A DNA stretch of 55,420 nucleotides, taken from assembly GCF_006569205.1 (NCBI RefSeq), contig NZ_VIGD01000015.1, positions 1 to 55,420 of the forward strand, written 5' to 3'. Under the pieces are notes generated by a model. That model saw only the letters and a list, made by a program, of their open reading frames with translations. It ran no database searches and had not been told where the DNA came from. Every line of letters begins with the position of its first letter. The first letter of the stretch is position 1. This document shows, piece after piece, positions 1 through 9,272 of the stretch. The DNA comes from Ureibacillus terrenus (GTDB lineage: Bacteria > Bacillota > Bacilli > Bacillales_A > Planococcaceae). Both the position numbers and the translations under genes were made by a program.

Positions 1-225
1 TTATAACAACGGTATTTTAGAAGGGATTAATAACAAAATTAAGGTGATAAAGCGTATTTCTTTCGGCTATCGCTGTTTCCGACATTTTAAAACTCGGATT
101 CTGATCACCCAAAATTTAATGACAATGAAAAAAGCTTAGAGGAATCGAAGTTCCTCTAAGTTGTGCGGTTGCATATACCAGGAAAGTCACAAAATTTTTT
201 CACCAACACTATTTGACAAAGAACC
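1..225 (+). mobile_element. 3' end of an ISL3-family insertion sequence
   Basis: This is the right-hand part of an insertion sequence whose rest lies outside the window. It contains the last 45 codons of a transposase (2-139), an untranslated tail, and a terminal sequence at about 201-225. Read inward on the minus strand, that terminus starts GGTTCTTTGTCAAATAGTG, which resembles the GG-TCTTTGTCAA type of terminal repeat known for ISL3 elements. The element ends directly at a run of A bases that forms the U-tract of the dtd terminator. The left end and the target duplication cannot be seen. Confidence 0.75.
2..139 (+). CDS. Transposase, ISL3 family, C-terminal fragment (cut by window edge)
   Basis: An open frame from the window start reads 45 residues to a TAG stop at 137-139. 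It includes the stretch NNGILEGINNKIKVIKR, followed by GYRCFRHFKTRIL. This is the well-conserved C-terminal end of DDE transposases of the ISL3 type, which carries the last catalytic glutamate region (LEGINNKIK). The protein would catalyse cut-and-paste movement of its own element by binding the terminal repeats. The N-terminal part with the zinc-binding and helix-turn-helix regions lies to the left of the window, so intactness cannot be judged. It is oriented toward dtd, convergent with it. Confidence 0.8.
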   Translation, partial: YNNGILEGINNKIKVIKRISFGYRCFRHFKTRILITQNLMTMKKA

Positions 226-229
226 AAAA

Positions 230-266
230 AAGAAGGCTGCCTGGAATCATTCCGGGCAGCCTTCTT
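230..266 (-). terminator. Rho-independent terminator of relA-dtd
   Basis: A perfect 12-bp stem (AAGAAGGCTGCC paired with GGCAGCCTTCTT) is followed on the minus strand by a run of Ts. It starts within the dtd stop region. The T-run is immediately followed by the ISL3-type element end at 225. Confidence 0.9.
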
Positions 267-268
267 TT

Positions 269-709
269 TTATTTCGACTCCAAAATGATTGTCACCGGGC
301 CATCATTGACAAGGGATACTTCCATCATGGCTCCGAAAATGCCCGTTTCCACCTTCAGCCCTTGCTCCCTTAACGCCTCATTGAAAGCATTCCACAAAGG
401 TTCAGCCTGTTCCGGCCGGGCAGCTTCCACAAAGCTTGGTCTTCTGCCTTTTCTGGCATCAGCGTATAACGTAAATTGGGAAACGGATAAAATGTCCCCT
501 CCATGCTCTTTAATGGAGCGGTTCATTTTTCCCTGTTCATCTTCCCAAAGTCGGATCTCGGCGATTTTTCTTGCGAGATAGTTTACATCTTCCATCGTAT
601 CGGTATGGGTAATGCCCACAAGCAGTACATAGCCTTTTTCAATTTGTCCTGTCACTTTTCCGTCCACAGTTACTTTTGCTTCTTTGCTCCGTTGCAAAAC
701 CACTCTCAT
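269..709 (-). CDS. dtd: D-aminoacyl-tRNA deacylase
   Basis: Hydrolyses D-amino acids, and mischarged glycine, from tRNA in the cytoplasm, recycling tRNA. The protein is 146 aa, the normal family length. The two signature motifs are present: [17 protein letters not shown] (about residues 74-90), which holds the conserved SQFTL/threonine region, and NDGPVT near residue 134, the Gly-Pro motif that enforces chirality. The start is the ATG at 709, preceded by a GAGGTG ribosome site. A longer GTG-initiated frame to 721 would cover that site, so it was not used. The gene lies 19 bp behind relA, the usual relA-dtd pair, and is followed by a strong terminator. Confidence 0.96.
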   Translation of the reverse strand: MRVVLQRSKEAKVTVDGKVTGQIEKGYVLLVGITHTDTMEDVNYLARKIAEIRLWEDEQGKMNRSIKEHGGDILSVSQFTLYADARKGRRPSFVEAARPEQAEPLWNAFNEALREQGLKVETGIFGAMMEVSLVNDGPVTIILESK

Positions 710-728
710 TGACAAACACACCTCAAAA

Positions 729-2924
729 CTAATTGATCACTCGCTGCACGGAATAAATATCCGGCATTTGTTTGATTTTCTCCACCACCCGATGCAACAC
801 AGAAATATTGGAAATGGCAAGGGTCAAATGAAGCGTTGCGATTTTGTCATGGGCGGCTCGTCCGGATACGGCCAGGATATTGACTTTTGTATCTGTCACC
901 GCATGCATCACATCATTTAATATTCCTGGACGGTCAAACGCGGAGATTTCAATATCCACCGGATATTCTTTTTTCGTGGATGTTTCGCTATGTTCCCATT
1001 CCACTTCAATCAGCCGGTCCTGGCTGCCTGTTTGAACGTTTGGACAGTCTTTGCGGTGCACAGAGACGCCTCTTCCTTTCGTAATGAATCCGACAATCTC
1101 GTCTCCAGGAACAGGTGTACAGCATCGGGACAAACGGACCAACAAATTGTCAATGCCTTTGACAACAACTCCAACGTCCCCGCTGCTTTTCTTTTGTTTC
1201 GGTTTGGTCATTTCTTTTTGGATTTTCTCAAGGGCTTCTTCCTGTTCCCGTTCACGGCGTTTCTTTTCCGCAAGGCGATTGACGACCTGTTGAGGAGTGA
1301 TTCCTCCGACGCCCACCGCCGCATACAAATCTTCTTCATTTGCAAAATTCAACTTATTCAATACCCGCTGGATGTTTTCTTCCGAAAGCACTTCTTTCAC
1401 TTCAAATTCCTGTGCCCGAATCTCTTTTTCAATCAATTCTTTTCCTTTTAAAACGTTTTCTTCACGCAAGTGCTTTTTGAAGAATTGTTTAATTTTGTTC
1501 CGCGCCTGAGAACTTTGGGCAATTTTTAACCAATCCCGGCTTGGCCCGAAAGATTGTTTGGATGTCAAGATTTCCACAATGTCTCCAGTTTTTAAAGGCG
1601 TATCGAGAGGAACCATTTTTCCGTTCACTTTTGCACCGATGGTACGGTTTCCGATCTCCGTATGAATGCGGTAAGCAAAATCGATCGGGACGCTGCCCGC
1701 CGGCAATTCAATGACATCCCCTTTCGGAGTGAACACATACACCATGTCGGAAAACAAATCCAGTTTCAACGCTTCCATAAATTCTTCCGCATTGGAAGAT
1801 TCGTTTTGGAATTCCAGAATTTCCCTGAACCATGTTAGCTTCTGATCAATGCTTTCCTTGTTTGGATTAACCGTTTTCCCTTCTTTATAGGCCCAGTGGG
1901 CGGCAATCCCGTATTCCGCAATCTTGTGCATTTCTTTCGTACGAATCTGTACTTCCAATGGATCGCCATAAGGACCGATTACGGTTGTATGCAGGGATTG
2001 ATATAAGTTTTGTTTCGGCATTGCGATATAGTCTTTGAAACGGCCGGGCATCGGCTTCCAAAGAGTATGCACAATTCCGAGCACCGCATAGCAATCTTTA
2101 ATGCTATTAACAATAATCCGGACAGCCAATAAGTCATAAATTTCATTAAATTCTTTATTTTGCAAAACCATTTTCCGATAGATACTATAGATGTGCTTTG
2201 GACGGCCATAGATTTCCGCTTCAATGTTCACCGCTTTTAGCTGGGAACGTATTTCATCCATCACGTTCTCCAAGTACGCTTCCCGTTCCGTGCGTTTTCG
2301 TTTCATTAAGCTTACAATACGGTAATATTGCTGAGGATTTAAGTAACGGAGAGCCGTATCTTCCAGTTCCCATTTCACCTTCGAAATTCCGAGGCGATGG
2401 GCAAGAGGGGCGAAAATTTCCAACGTTTCTTTCGCGATTCGCCGTTGCTTTTCTGCGGAAAGGTGCTTTAACGTACGCATGTTATGAAGGCGGTCGGCTA
2501 ATTTAATCAAAATGACACGGATATCCTGCGCCATGGCAACAAACATTTTCCGGTGGTTTTCGGCTTGCTGCTCTTCCTTGGACAGATATTTGATTTTTCC
2601 AAGCTTTGTTACCCCATCTACAAGCATGGCCACTTCTTCGCCAAATTCAGCCACCAGGTCTTCGCGGGTCACTGAAGTGTCCTCCACTACGTCATGGAGA
2701 AAGCCCGCAGCGACAGTAGGCGGATCCAATTGAAGATCCGCCAATATTCCGGCTACTTGTATAGGGTGAATGATATATGGTTCTCCCGATTTGCGGGTTT
2801 GTTCTTTATGGGCTTCTTTTGCAAATTCATAAGCTTTTTTTACAAATTCAACATGTTCTTCATTCATATAAGTTCGAACTTTTTCGAATACATCCTCGGG
2901 CGTCAAAATTTGCTCCTTCGCCAT
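729..2924 (-). CDS. relA: Bifunctional (p)ppGpp synthetase/hydrolase RelA (Rel)
   Basis: Makes and degrades the alarmone (p)ppGpp during the stringent response, in contact with the ribosome. Length is 731 aa, as expected for the long Rel type. Domains in order: an HD hydrolase domain with HDVVEDT (about residues 77-83); a synthetase domain with [25 protein letters not shown] and YQSLHTTV (about 240-320); a TGS domain with [17 protein letters not shown] (about 395-415); a zinc-finger region with RCCTPVPGD and HRKDCPN; and a C-terminal ACT domain (about 656-731). Because the HD motif is intact, both activities are expected. The start ATG follows GAAGGTGG. dtd is co-transcribed behind it. Confidence 0.98.
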   Translation of the reverse strand: MAKEQILTPEDVFEKVRTYMNEEHVEFVKKAYEFAKEAHKEQTRKSGEPYIIHPIQVAGILADLQLDPPTVAAGFLHDVVEDTSVTREDLVAEFGEEVAMLVDGVTKLGKIKYLSKEEQQAENHRKMFVAMAQDIRVILIKLADRLHNMRTLKHLSAEKQRRIAKETLEIFAPLAHRLGISKVKWELEDTALRYLNPQQYYRIVSLMKRKRTEREAYLENVMDEIRSQLKAVNIEAEIYGRPKHIYSIYRKMVLQNKEFNEIYDLLAVRIIVNSIKDCYAVLGIVHTLWKPMPGRFKDYIAMPKQNLYQSLHTTVIGPYGDPLEVQIRTKEMHKIAEYGIAAHWAYKEGKTVNPNKESIDQKLTWFREILEFQNESSNAEEFMEALKLDLFSDMVYVFTPKGDVIELPAGSVPIDFAYRIHTEIGNRTIGAKVNGKMVPLDTPLKTGDIVEILTSKQSFGPSRDWLKIAQSSQARNKIKQFFKKHLREENVLKGKELIEKEIRAQEFEVKEVLSEENIQRVLNKLNFANEEDLYAAVGVGGITPQQVVNRLAEKKRREREQEEALEKIQKEMTKPKQKKSSGDVGVVVKGIDNLLVRLSRCCTPVPGDEIVGFITKGRGVSVHRKDCPNVQTGSQDRLIEVEWEHSETSTKKEYPVDIEISAFDRPGILNDVMHAVTDTKVNILAVSGRAAHDKIATLHLTLAISNISVLHRVVEKIKQMPDIYSVQRVIN

Positions 2925-3030
2925 GATTTGTCCACCTTCAAAAATTTTCTGTTTAATAGTATAAAGTTTATTTTATAAAAAGTATATACGAAATGTAAAG
3001 TTAAGTCTTTTAATATTCCTTTCAATCAAC

Positions 3031-3058
3031 ATTTTAGAATACTGTTTGAATTTGTCAA
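3031..3058 (-). promoter_or_regulatory. Probable sigma-A promoter of relA-dtd
   Basis: On the minus strand a perfect TTGACA (3053-3058) is followed after 16 bp by TAAAAT (3031-3036). It lies about 110 bp upstream of the relA start. A second, weaker candidate (TTTACA ... TATAAA) lies closer to the gene. Read by eye only. Confidence 0.55.
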
Positions 3059-3093
3059 AATTTTTCTACTGCATATATTTTTTATAATAGAAA

Positions 3094-3131
3094 GAGGGTG
3101 TCTAAAAGTTTTTGACTTTCTGGACACCCTC
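3094..3131 (-). terminator. Stem-loop downstream of apt, probable terminator
   Basis: Inverted arms GAGGGTGTC / GACACCCTC are extended by AAAG-type bases around a short loop. It sits 3' of recJ-apt on the minus strand. The T-run after it is weak (TTTCTATTATA). Its arms recur almost exactly in the stem-loop at 6285-6325. Confidence 0.55.
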
Positions 3132-3278
3132 CCATTTATAGTCAATTTCTCACTAAATCTTTGCTCCTGCCCGAAAATCATTTCCACTATCCCGGCCGCA
3201 ACTGACCTGCGGCGAAAGCGATAGCGTCAGCCGTTAAGGAACCGCCTCAGCCGAATCTTGGACGGCCCCTTGAAATAA

Positions 3279-3791
3279 TTAATATTGTATCAAAGTTTTG
3301 ACAGGATAATTTCTAATTTTCTCGCGGCCTTTTAATTCCGTCAATTCAATAATGAACGCACAACCGACCACTTCGCCTCCAAGCTTCTCCACAAGTTTGA
3401 TTGTGGCGTCCACCGTTCCTCCTGTCGCAAGCAGATCATCAATGATCAGCGCTTTCTGGCCTGGCGAAATGGCATCCTTATGCATGGTGAGCGTATTTGT
3501 TCCATATTCTAAATCATATTCGACACTGACAACTTCCCTAGGCAATTTCCCAGGCTTGCGGACCGGTGCAAAGCCGATTCCTAATGCGTACGCCACAGGA
3601 CATCCGACGATGAAGCCCCGCGCCTCCGGTCCAACGATAATCTCCGCCCCTACATCTTTGGCGAATTCGACTATCTGATCCACCGCATACTTAAATGCTG
3701 ACCCATTATCCATCAATGGCGTAATATCTTTGAAACTAATTCCTTCTTTTGGAAAATCTTCTACAATCGCAATATATTGTTTTAAATCCAT
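3279..3791 (-). CDS. apt: Adenine phosphoribosyltransferase
   Basis: Salvages adenine by joining it to PRPP to give AMP and pyrophosphate in the cytoplasm. At 170 aa it has the usual length. The PRPP-binding motif [13 protein letters not shown] is at about residues 115-127, and GPEARGF (about 57-63) is the conserved adenine-side loop. The gene lies 13 bp behind recJ on the same strand, the usual recJ-apt-relA order of Bacillales. The start ATG is preceded by GAGGAGGA. Confidence 0.97.
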   Translation of the reverse strand: MDLKQYIAIVEDFPKEGISFKDITPLMDNGSAFKYAVDQIVEFAKDVGAEIIVGPEARGFIVGCPVAYALGIGFAPVRKPGKLPREVVSVEYDLEYGTNTLTMHKDAISPGQKALIIDDLLATGGTVDATIKLVEKLGGEVVGCAFIIELTELKGREKIRNYPVKTLIQY

Positions 3792-3804
3792 TCGATGTTC
3801 CTCC

Positions 3805-6126
3805 TCAGGAATATGAAAACTCCTTTATTCGTTCATTAAACCATTGTTTAAGTTCGGAATAAGTGGAATATAAAAATTGTTGTTCCAATTCGATTTGCTG
3901 TTTTCGCAGTTGATAGGACGCAGCTTCTGTAAGAGAACGTTTTTCCGCAAATTGGTTGACCTTGATCAGCCCATTCTCTATTGTAACAAAACCGAGTTCA
4001 AAAAACACTTTTGTCATAAATTTTATAGCCTCTGCATTTAATCCCAAATGTTTTGATAAATGGCGGAGATGTTCGTTTAAATTAATGAAAGGGCGGCTCT
4101 TGATCAGCGTGTAATAATGGACAAAGTGTTTTCGCGTCGGCATGCCGTTGAAGAACAGGGAATTTGGGGTATAAAAAACCGCATAAATCCGTTTTGGTCT
4201 GGCGGTTTCGATGAGCTTTTCCATCTCTTGAACACGTTTCGGCAAATCCAATAGCACCAGAAAAGGCGACAAGGAACCGTACATTTCATCTTCAATTAAT
4301 TGGATGGATGGCAAAAACTCGCCGAAATATTGCAGCGTTTCTTTGCGGAAAGCAACAAAAGATGATTCCATCGGGATGTTGTTCAACAAATTCGGAACGT
4401 TCGCTTTTCCGCGATAATCGAATAATTGCCATTCAGAAGTTTGGACATCCAAAATGAAAAACTGCGGCTTTTTTCGTCCTTGCCACTCGTTGATCTGCAA
4501 ATCTCCTGCAATGGATATTTTCACGCCATAGGTGATTTCATTGTATAAAAATCCCTTATTAAAGCCGACTGCATCAAGGATTCCATATTCATTTTCAAGC
4601 TCCATTTTGATATGGTCTTCATTTGCTCCTATTTTTCTCATCGAACGGACGGATACTTGTTGAATGGCGAAAACGGGTTTTTCAAATCCGATGCCGAAAG
4701 GTTTCAACGACTGGACTTCTTCAATGGCCTCCACGGATACCTCCCCTAAATCGACGGGCACATCAATATACAATTTCGGCGTCAGCAATTCTTCCGTCAA
4801 ACATTGGGAAGCTTGCCGGTGAAGACGTTCCCGCAATTCATCGATATGCTCCCGGGACAATGTCATGCCCGCAGCCATTGGGTGGCCGCCAAAATGCGGA
4901 AGGATATCCCGATTTTTTGCCAATTCATTGTACAAATGGAAGCCTTCAATACTTCTTCCCGATCCCTTCGCAAGCCCCGTTTCCGGATCGATGGAAAACA
5001 CAATGGCAGGTTTATAGTATTTCTCCACCAAACGGGAAGCGACAATCCCGATGACGCCCGCATGCCATCCTTCTTTGGCAACGACAAGCACCAAGGAATT
5101 TCCGATGCGAGGGTCATTTTCAATCATTCCGATTGCCTCTTCCGTAATGGAAGCGACATATTCTTTCCTTTCATTATTTTTTTGATTTAACAATTTTGCG
5201 CCTTGAAGGGCAAATTCCAAATCCCCGCTCATTAAAAATTCCACGCCGGGTTTGGCATCACCTAAACGGCCGATTGCGTTTAACCGGGGGCCAAAATAAA
5301 AACCGATGATTTCTTCATCAATTTCCTGCTGTTTTACCCCCGAAGCCTCGCACAAAGCCTTGACCCAGGGGCTATTGGATTTGCGGATCTGTTCAATTCC
5401 TTTTTTTGCGATGTATCGGTTCTCCCCGGTCAAAGGCACAAGATCTGCGATGGTGCCGATTGCTGCATATTCATATAAATGGTCAGGCTCTTCACCGTAC
5501 AAAGCATGGGCAAGTTTGAAAGCCACCCCTACTCCTGCCAATTCTCCGAAAGGATAGTGCCCTTCCGGGATTCTTGGATGGACGATGACGTCCGCAGGTG
5601 GAAGTTCATCTCCCGGTTCGTGATGGTCCGTGACAATCACATCCATGCCAAGTTCTTTTGCCAGGCGAATCGGTTCAATCCCGCTAATTCCATTATCGAC
5701 CGTAATAATCAATTGGATTCCATTTTCATGAGCTTTTCTGAACAATTCTTCATGAGGACCATACCCATGGGTAAAGCGGTTTGGGATTTCATACTCGACA
5801 TCCGCCCCCAAATCGAGCAGCACATTCAGCATAATCGTCGTGCTGGTAATTCCATCCGCATCATAATCGCCGTAGATTAATATTTTTTCTCCCCGATCCA
5901 GCGCCAGTTCGATCCGTTCCACGGCTTCCTTCATTCCCGCCAACAGAAAAGGATTATGTAAATGTCGGTCATCCATATAGAAAATATTTTTGGCTTCTTC
6001 GATTGTTTTTACTCTGGAAGCCAAGATTTTTGCAGTTAAACTCGTAATGTTCAATTCTTTTCGCAATTGTCCGACAAAACTCTCGTCCGGTTTTTGTATC
6101 TTCCATTTTTTCGACGATTGAATCAT
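3805..6126 (-). CDS. recJ: Single-stranded-DNA-specific exonuclease RecJ
   Basis: A 5'-3' single-strand DNA exonuclease that acts in recombinational repair and base-excision repair. At 773 aa it is of Firmicutes RecJ length. The DHH phosphoesterase motifs are visible: YGDYDADG (about residue 85, motif I), TVDNG and VTDHHEP (about 140-170, motifs II and III), and GGHPMAAG (about 405, DHHA1 domain). An OB-fold region follows, then the RecJ-specific C-terminal extension with the late sequence [16 protein letters not shown]. It is followed after 13 bp by apt and probably shares its transcript. Confidence 0.96.
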   Translation of the reverse strand: MIQSSKKWKIQKPDESFVGQLRKELNITSLTAKILASRVKTIEEAKNIFYMDDRHLHNPFLLAGMKEAVERIELALDRGEKILIYGDYDADGITSTTIMLNVLLDLGADVEYEIPNRFTHGYGPHEELFRKAHENGIQLIITVDNGISGIEPIRLAKELGMDVIVTDHHEPGDELPPADVIVHPRIPEGHYPFGELAGVGVAFKLAHALYGEEPDHLYEYAAIGTIADLVPLTGENRYIAKKGIEQIRKSNSPWVKALCEASGVKQQEIDEEIIGFYFGPRLNAIGRLGDAKPGVEFLMSGDLEFALQGAKLLNQKNNERKEYVASITEEAIGMIENDPRIGNSLVLVVAKEGWHAGVIGIVASRLVEKYYKPAIVFSIDPETGLAKGSGRSIEGFHLYNELAKNRDILPHFGGHPMAAGMTLSREHIDELRERLHRQASQCLTEELLTPKLYIDVPVDLGEVSVEAIEEVQSLKPFGIGFEKPVFAIQQVSVRSMRKIGANEDHIKMELENEYGILDAVGFNKGFLYNEITYGVKISIAGDLQINEWQGRKKPQFFILDVQTSEWQLFDYRGKANVPNLLNNIPMESSFVAFRKETLQYFGEFLPSIQLIEDEMYGSLSPFLVLLDLPKRVQEMEKLIETARPKRIYAVFYTPNSLFFNGMPTRKHFVHYYTLIKSRPFINLNEHLRHLSKHLGLNAEAIKFMTKVFFELGFVTIENGLIKVNQFAEKRSLTEAASYQLRKQQIELEQQFLYSTYSELKQWFNERIKEFSYS

Positions 6127-6284
6127 GTTCTCACTTCCTCACGAAGTCCATTATACAGAAATTTCGCAGGCATTGGAGAGAAAAGTTTCTAATTCCTTCA
6201 AAGGTCATGAAAGAAAACAAGATTCATAAAATTTTTTGATTCCCGGGAAGAAAAAAACGTCTGAAAAGTCATATCGGAAAAGAT

Positions 6285-6325
6285 GGAGGGTGTCCGGAAA
6301 GCCAAACACTTTCCGGACACCCTCC
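6285..6325 (-). terminator. Terminator-like stem-loop downstream of secDF
   Basis: A 17-bp perfect inverted repeat (arms GGAGGGTGTCCGGAAAG and its complement) around a 7-nt loop lies just 3' of secDF. The arms match those of the 3094-3131 stem-loop. Poly-T after the stem is modest on the minus strand. Confidence 0.6.
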
Positions 6326-6340
6326 GAAGACAATTGTTCA

Positions 6341-8608
6341 TTATACAACCGGCTCGTCTGAACCCCATTGTTTTTTCTCTTTTTTCTTCACGGTTGTACC
6401 TTTCTTTTTCATTTCCCTCGTTTTAAGCGTGTACCAGAGCTGGGCCGCGATACAAATGGACGAATACATGCCGGTTATGAGCCCGATCAGCAAGGCAATC
6501 GAGAAATTCCGGATGGCCGGCGCCCCGAAAATCAAGAGGGCCACGACTACGATAATCACCGTCAACACCGTATTGACGGATCGCGTCATCGTTTGACGGA
6601 GCGATTTGTTGATAATGTCCGCAAGTTCTTCTTTCGTCTTAATTTCACCTTTGCGGTCGATATTTTCGCGGATGCGGTCAAAAGTGACAATCGTATCGTT
6701 AATGGAGTAACCGACAATCGTCAAAATTGCCGCAATAAATGTTATATCCACTTCCAAACGCAATACGCTGAAGAGTGACACCATAAAGAATACATCATGC
6801 AACAAGGATACGATCGCGCCGACACCCATTCTCCATTCGAAGCGGATGGCAACATAAATAATGATGCCCAGTGCCGCAATCAACAATGCCTTTATCGCAT
6901 TTTTCACCAATTCCCTTCCAACCGTTGGAGAAACGGTGCTGACATTCGGTTCATGACCGTAGTCTTTCGCGACTGCCGCTTTCAACTTCAATGTTTCTTC
7001 CTGTGTGAAATCCTTTTTGTACGTTGCGACGGCTGTATCCCTATTTTCGCCGCTGATCACCAGTTTATCCGGAGCAAAACCGATTTTCTCCAAATAATCG
7101 GCCATTTCGTCTTGCGCTGCCGGTTCATTCGTTAAAATTTCCACGCGGGTACCGCTTGAAAAATCGATGCCCAAGTTCAATTTGAAAATGCCAATCAGGA
7201 CAAGGCCGATGAGCAAGACCGCCATGGAGAACGCATAAAATTTCTTGCGGTTATGAACAAAATCAAAACGGTCAAAATTTGTAGACAAATCCAATGTATC
7301 TACGCCTTCTGAAGGGTCATGGATTTTTGATTTCCGAACCCCGTAGAAGAATGGGCTGTTGAATTTGCCGCTGTTGACAAGCAGTCCGAGCAGCACGCGG
7401 GACAACCATACAGATGTGACGAAACTTAATACAATGGAAATCATTAATGTTGTCGCAAAACCTTTAACGGAACTTGTACCAAAGTAGAACAGCACCGCCG
7501 CAGCCAACAATGTCGTCAACTGGGCATCAATGATTGCGCTTAATGACACTTTGGAACCGATTTTAAAGGCTTCCTGAGGGGATAAGCCAATCCGCAATTC
7601 TTCCCGGATCCGCTCCGCCGTCAAAATGTTCGCATCCACGGCCATGCCGATACCGAGCACAAATGCCGCAATACCAGGAAGAGTCAATACGGCTCCCAGC
7701 AAATTCTGAACGAGCAGCACCAAATAAGCAAAGACGGTCAATGTTATGATGGATACAAAGCCCGGCAACCGGTAGTAAAGAAGCATGAAAACAAAAATCA
7801 ATGCTACACCGACAACGCTGGCAAATACGGTGCTTTTTAACGCCTTTTCACCGAATTGGGCGCCGACGGAAGTCGCATAGATTTCCGTCAATTTTACAGG
7901 AAGGGCGCCTGCATTCAAAATGCTCGCCAAATTTTTCGTTTCTTCCACCGTGAAATTGCCGGAAATCATGACGTCCGTTGTATTTAACGTTTCATTGACG
8001 GCAGCTGCCGAAATGTATTTGGGATTTGGCTTTGTCACTTCTTCTTTGAAAGAGTCTTTCCCTTCCTCAAAATCCATCCAAATGACAAGCAAATTTTCGC
8101 CACGAGGCATTTTGGAAATTTTCGAAGTGATTTCGGCAAATTTTTTCGCATCTTTGAGTGTAAGCGTTACGATTGGACGGTTTTGGTTATCAAAGGAAGC
8201 GGCAGCACCGCCCTCCTTTAGGTCCGATCCGTCCAGCAACAAATTATCGTTTACATCACGGAATGTTAAATTTGCCGTGCTGGATAACATCTCCCGGGCA
8301 GATGACTGGTCGTCAATCCCCGCCAGCTGCACGCGAATACGGTTTTCCCCTTCCACTTGAATGCTCGGCTCGCTTACACCAAGGGCATCTATACGCTTCG
8401 ATAAAGCGGTAGTGGTATTCGCGAGAACATCCTGTGTAATTTTTTGGCCCTCTTTCAATGGTTCGACTTCATATAAAACTTCGAATCCGCCTTGCAAATC
8501 AAGTCCAAGTTTTACATTCTTCAATACGCCTTCCACAGTGAACGCCATCGCTCCAAATAAAACGGCTACGGCCAATACGAAGGCAATGATACGGCTCGTT
8601 GATTTCAT
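6341..8608 (-). CDS. secDF: Fused SecD-SecF protein translocase subunit
   Basis: A membrane-integrated export motor component that uses the proton gradient to help SecYEG complete protein secretion. At 755 aa it is a natural fusion of SecD (about residues 1-420) and SecF (about 455-740), as in B. subtilis. SecD begins with a transmembrane helix followed by LGLDLQGGFEVLYEV, and contains the P1 region and GIGMAVDANILTAERIREELR, with the aspartate essential for proton flow. SecF contains LGIDFSSGTRVEI and GYSINDTIVTFDRIREN. Twelve membrane helices are expected. The start ATG follows GAGGAGG. A long leader precedes it (see 8605-8760 and 8812-8840). Confidence 0.97.
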   Translation of the reverse strand: MKSTSRIIAFVLAVAVLFGAMAFTVEGVLKNVKLGLDLQGGFEVLYEVEPLKEGQKITQDVLANTTTALSKRIDALGVSEPSIQVEGENRIRVQLAGIDDQSSAREMLSSTANLTFRDVNDNLLLDGSDLKEGGAAASFDNQNRPIVTLTLKDAKKFAEITSKISKMPRGENLLVIWMDFEEGKDSFKEEVTKPNPKYISAAAVNETLNTTDVMISGNFTVEETKNLASILNAGALPVKLTEIYATSVGAQFGEKALKSTVFASVVGVALIFVFMLLYYRLPGFVSIITLTVFAYLVLLVQNLLGAVLTLPGIAAFVLGIGMAVDANILTAERIREELRIGLSPQEAFKIGSKVSLSAIIDAQLTTLLAAAVLFYFGTSSVKGFATTLMISIVLSFVTSVWLSRVLLGLLVNSGKFNSPFFYGVRKSKIHDPSEGVDTLDLSTNFDRFDFVHNRKKFYAFSMAVLLIGLVLIGIFKLNLGIDFSSGTRVEILTNEPAAQDEMADYLEKIGFAPDKLVISGENRDTAVATYKKDFTQEETLKLKAAVAKDYGHEPNVSTVSPTVGRELVKNAIKALLIAALGIIIYVAIRFEWRMGVGAIVSLLHDVFFMVSLFSVLRLEVDITFIAAILTIVGYSINDTIVTFDRIRENIDRKGEIKTKEELADIINKSLRQTMTRSVNTVLTVIIVVVALLIFGAPAIRNFSIALLIGLITGMYSSICIAAQLWYTLKTREMKKKGTTVKKKEKKQWGSDEPVV

Positions 8609-8760
8609 TTAAAATCCTCCTCAATGCAATGTACAAACGCTTGTACATACATACACCCCTGAAAGCATATCTTTACAATAATCTCTTGAATGCAGGGCGC
8701 CACAAATTTTGTCGTGATATTTCCATCCGCTGAAGAATACACTTGAAGTGAAATGCGCAC
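8605..8760 (-). CDS. Possible 51-aa leader ORF translationally coupled to secDF
   Basis: In the secDF leader a GTG-initiated frame of 51 codons runs to a TGA that overlaps the secDF start codon as ATGA. The predicted peptide begins VRISLQVYSS and ends HCIEEDFK. It has four cysteines and no clear signal peptide. Its ribosome site is weak (no GGAGG within 12 bases of the GTG), so it may be chance. I found no family for it. It deserves attention because some bacteria control sec genes through translation of a leader peptide, and because the ATGA overlap would couple the two frames. Confidence 0.25.
   Translation of the reverse strand: MRISLQVYSSADGNITTKFVAPCIQEIIVKICFQGCMYVQAFVHCIEEDFK
8629..8648 (-). 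promoter_or_regulatory. 20-bp palindrome just upstream of the secDF ribosome site
   Basis: The sequence ATGTACAAACGCTTGTACAT forms an 8-bp perfect inverted repeat around ACGC. It ends only 10 bp before the GAGGAGG of secDF. It could be an RNA hairpin in the leader or a protein operator. Nothing in the sequence decides which. Confidence 0.5.
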
Positions 8761-8811
8761 CGTTCGAAACTATTGCAAAAATATCCTTTTCTGTTCCTAT
8801 GTAACAAACTA

Positions 8812-8840
8812 ATTATGGAACACGAAAATCGGCCTGTCAA
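8812..8840 (-). promoter_or_regulatory. Probable sigma-A promoter of secDF
   Basis: On the minus strand TTGACA (8835-8840) and CATAAT (8812-8817) are separated by 17 bp. Transcription would start near 8805, giving a leader of about 200 nt before secDF. Confidence 0.55.
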
Positions 8841-8851
8841 ACTTTCATATA

Positions 8852-9178
8852 TTACTTTTCTGTGTCAGAATTGTTATCTCTTTTCGGATTCAACAATTCT
8901 TTCAACTCTTCCTGATTCAACTCGGAAAACCAATCAACCGTTTGAAATTGCTGTATTTGAAGATGATTCACAACCTCCGAAGGTTTCAATGAAAAAATGG
9001 TCGACACGATTTCGTGGATGCGGAGTTCATCAATATTTTTCTTTCGCCATTTCTTGTGAAGACAGTAATTCCAAAGATCTTCGGCTGCAATACCCTCGTA
9101 TCCGTTTATTTTCAATTCTTCTAATTTGCTGTTTAGGACGGGCAAAACTTTTTGAAATAAGCGCTCTTGTTCGGCCAT
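8852..9178 (-). CDS. comN: ComN-like post-transcriptional regulator
   Basis: A small cytoplasmic protein of 108 aa matching the ComN/YrzD family by composition and position between spoVB and secDF, as in B. subtilis. There ComN promotes accumulation of comE late-competence mRNA and associates with DivIVA at poles and septa. Recognisable pieces are ELKINGYEGIAAEDLW and HEIVSTIFSLKPSEVVNHL, a helical fold with no enzyme motif. The acidic tail (KRDNNSDTEK) is typical. It stands divergent from spoVB and ends inside the secDF promoter region. The role here is inferred from the family. Confidence 0.82.
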   Translation of the reverse strand: MAEQERLFQKVLPVLNSKLEELKINGYEGIAAEDLWNYCLHKKWRKKNIDELRIHEIVSTIFSLKPSEVVNHLQIQQFQTVDWFSELNQEELKELLNPKRDNNSDTEK

Positions 9179-9222
9179 GGGAACATCACTCCACCGTTCT
9201 GACTAAACTGTTTTTTGGAAAG

Positions 9223-9230
9223 CATACAAA
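9223..9230 (+). promoter_or_regulatory. Sigma-E-like -10 box upstream of spoVB
   Basis: CATACAAA at 9223-9230 resembles the mother-cell sigma-E -10 consensus (CATACA-T), 43 bp before the spoVB start. The -35 side is poor, so the call rests on the -10 box and on the gene's role. Confidence 0.35.
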
Positions 9231-9272
9231 TATTGTAACGAAAAAGAGAAAAAATGAGAAGGGACTGTAGGA

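Larger units (their letters stand above)
2925..3278. other. Intergenic region between relA and apt (354 bp)
   Basis: No gene is seen here. The part next to relA is AT-rich and carries a probable relA promoter. Next comes a stem-loop with arms GAGGGTGTC (3094-3131). From about 3188 to 3275 there is an unexpectedly GC-rich stretch with the run GCGGCGAAAGCGATAGCG. That stretch resembles the short dispersed intergenic repeats found in Bacillaceae, but this window holds no second copy to prove it. Confidence 0.6.

Noticed and set aside
8773..9270. Plus-strand frame of 165 aa across comN
   Set aside because: It runs antisense through comN and its promoter region, and has no good ribosome site.
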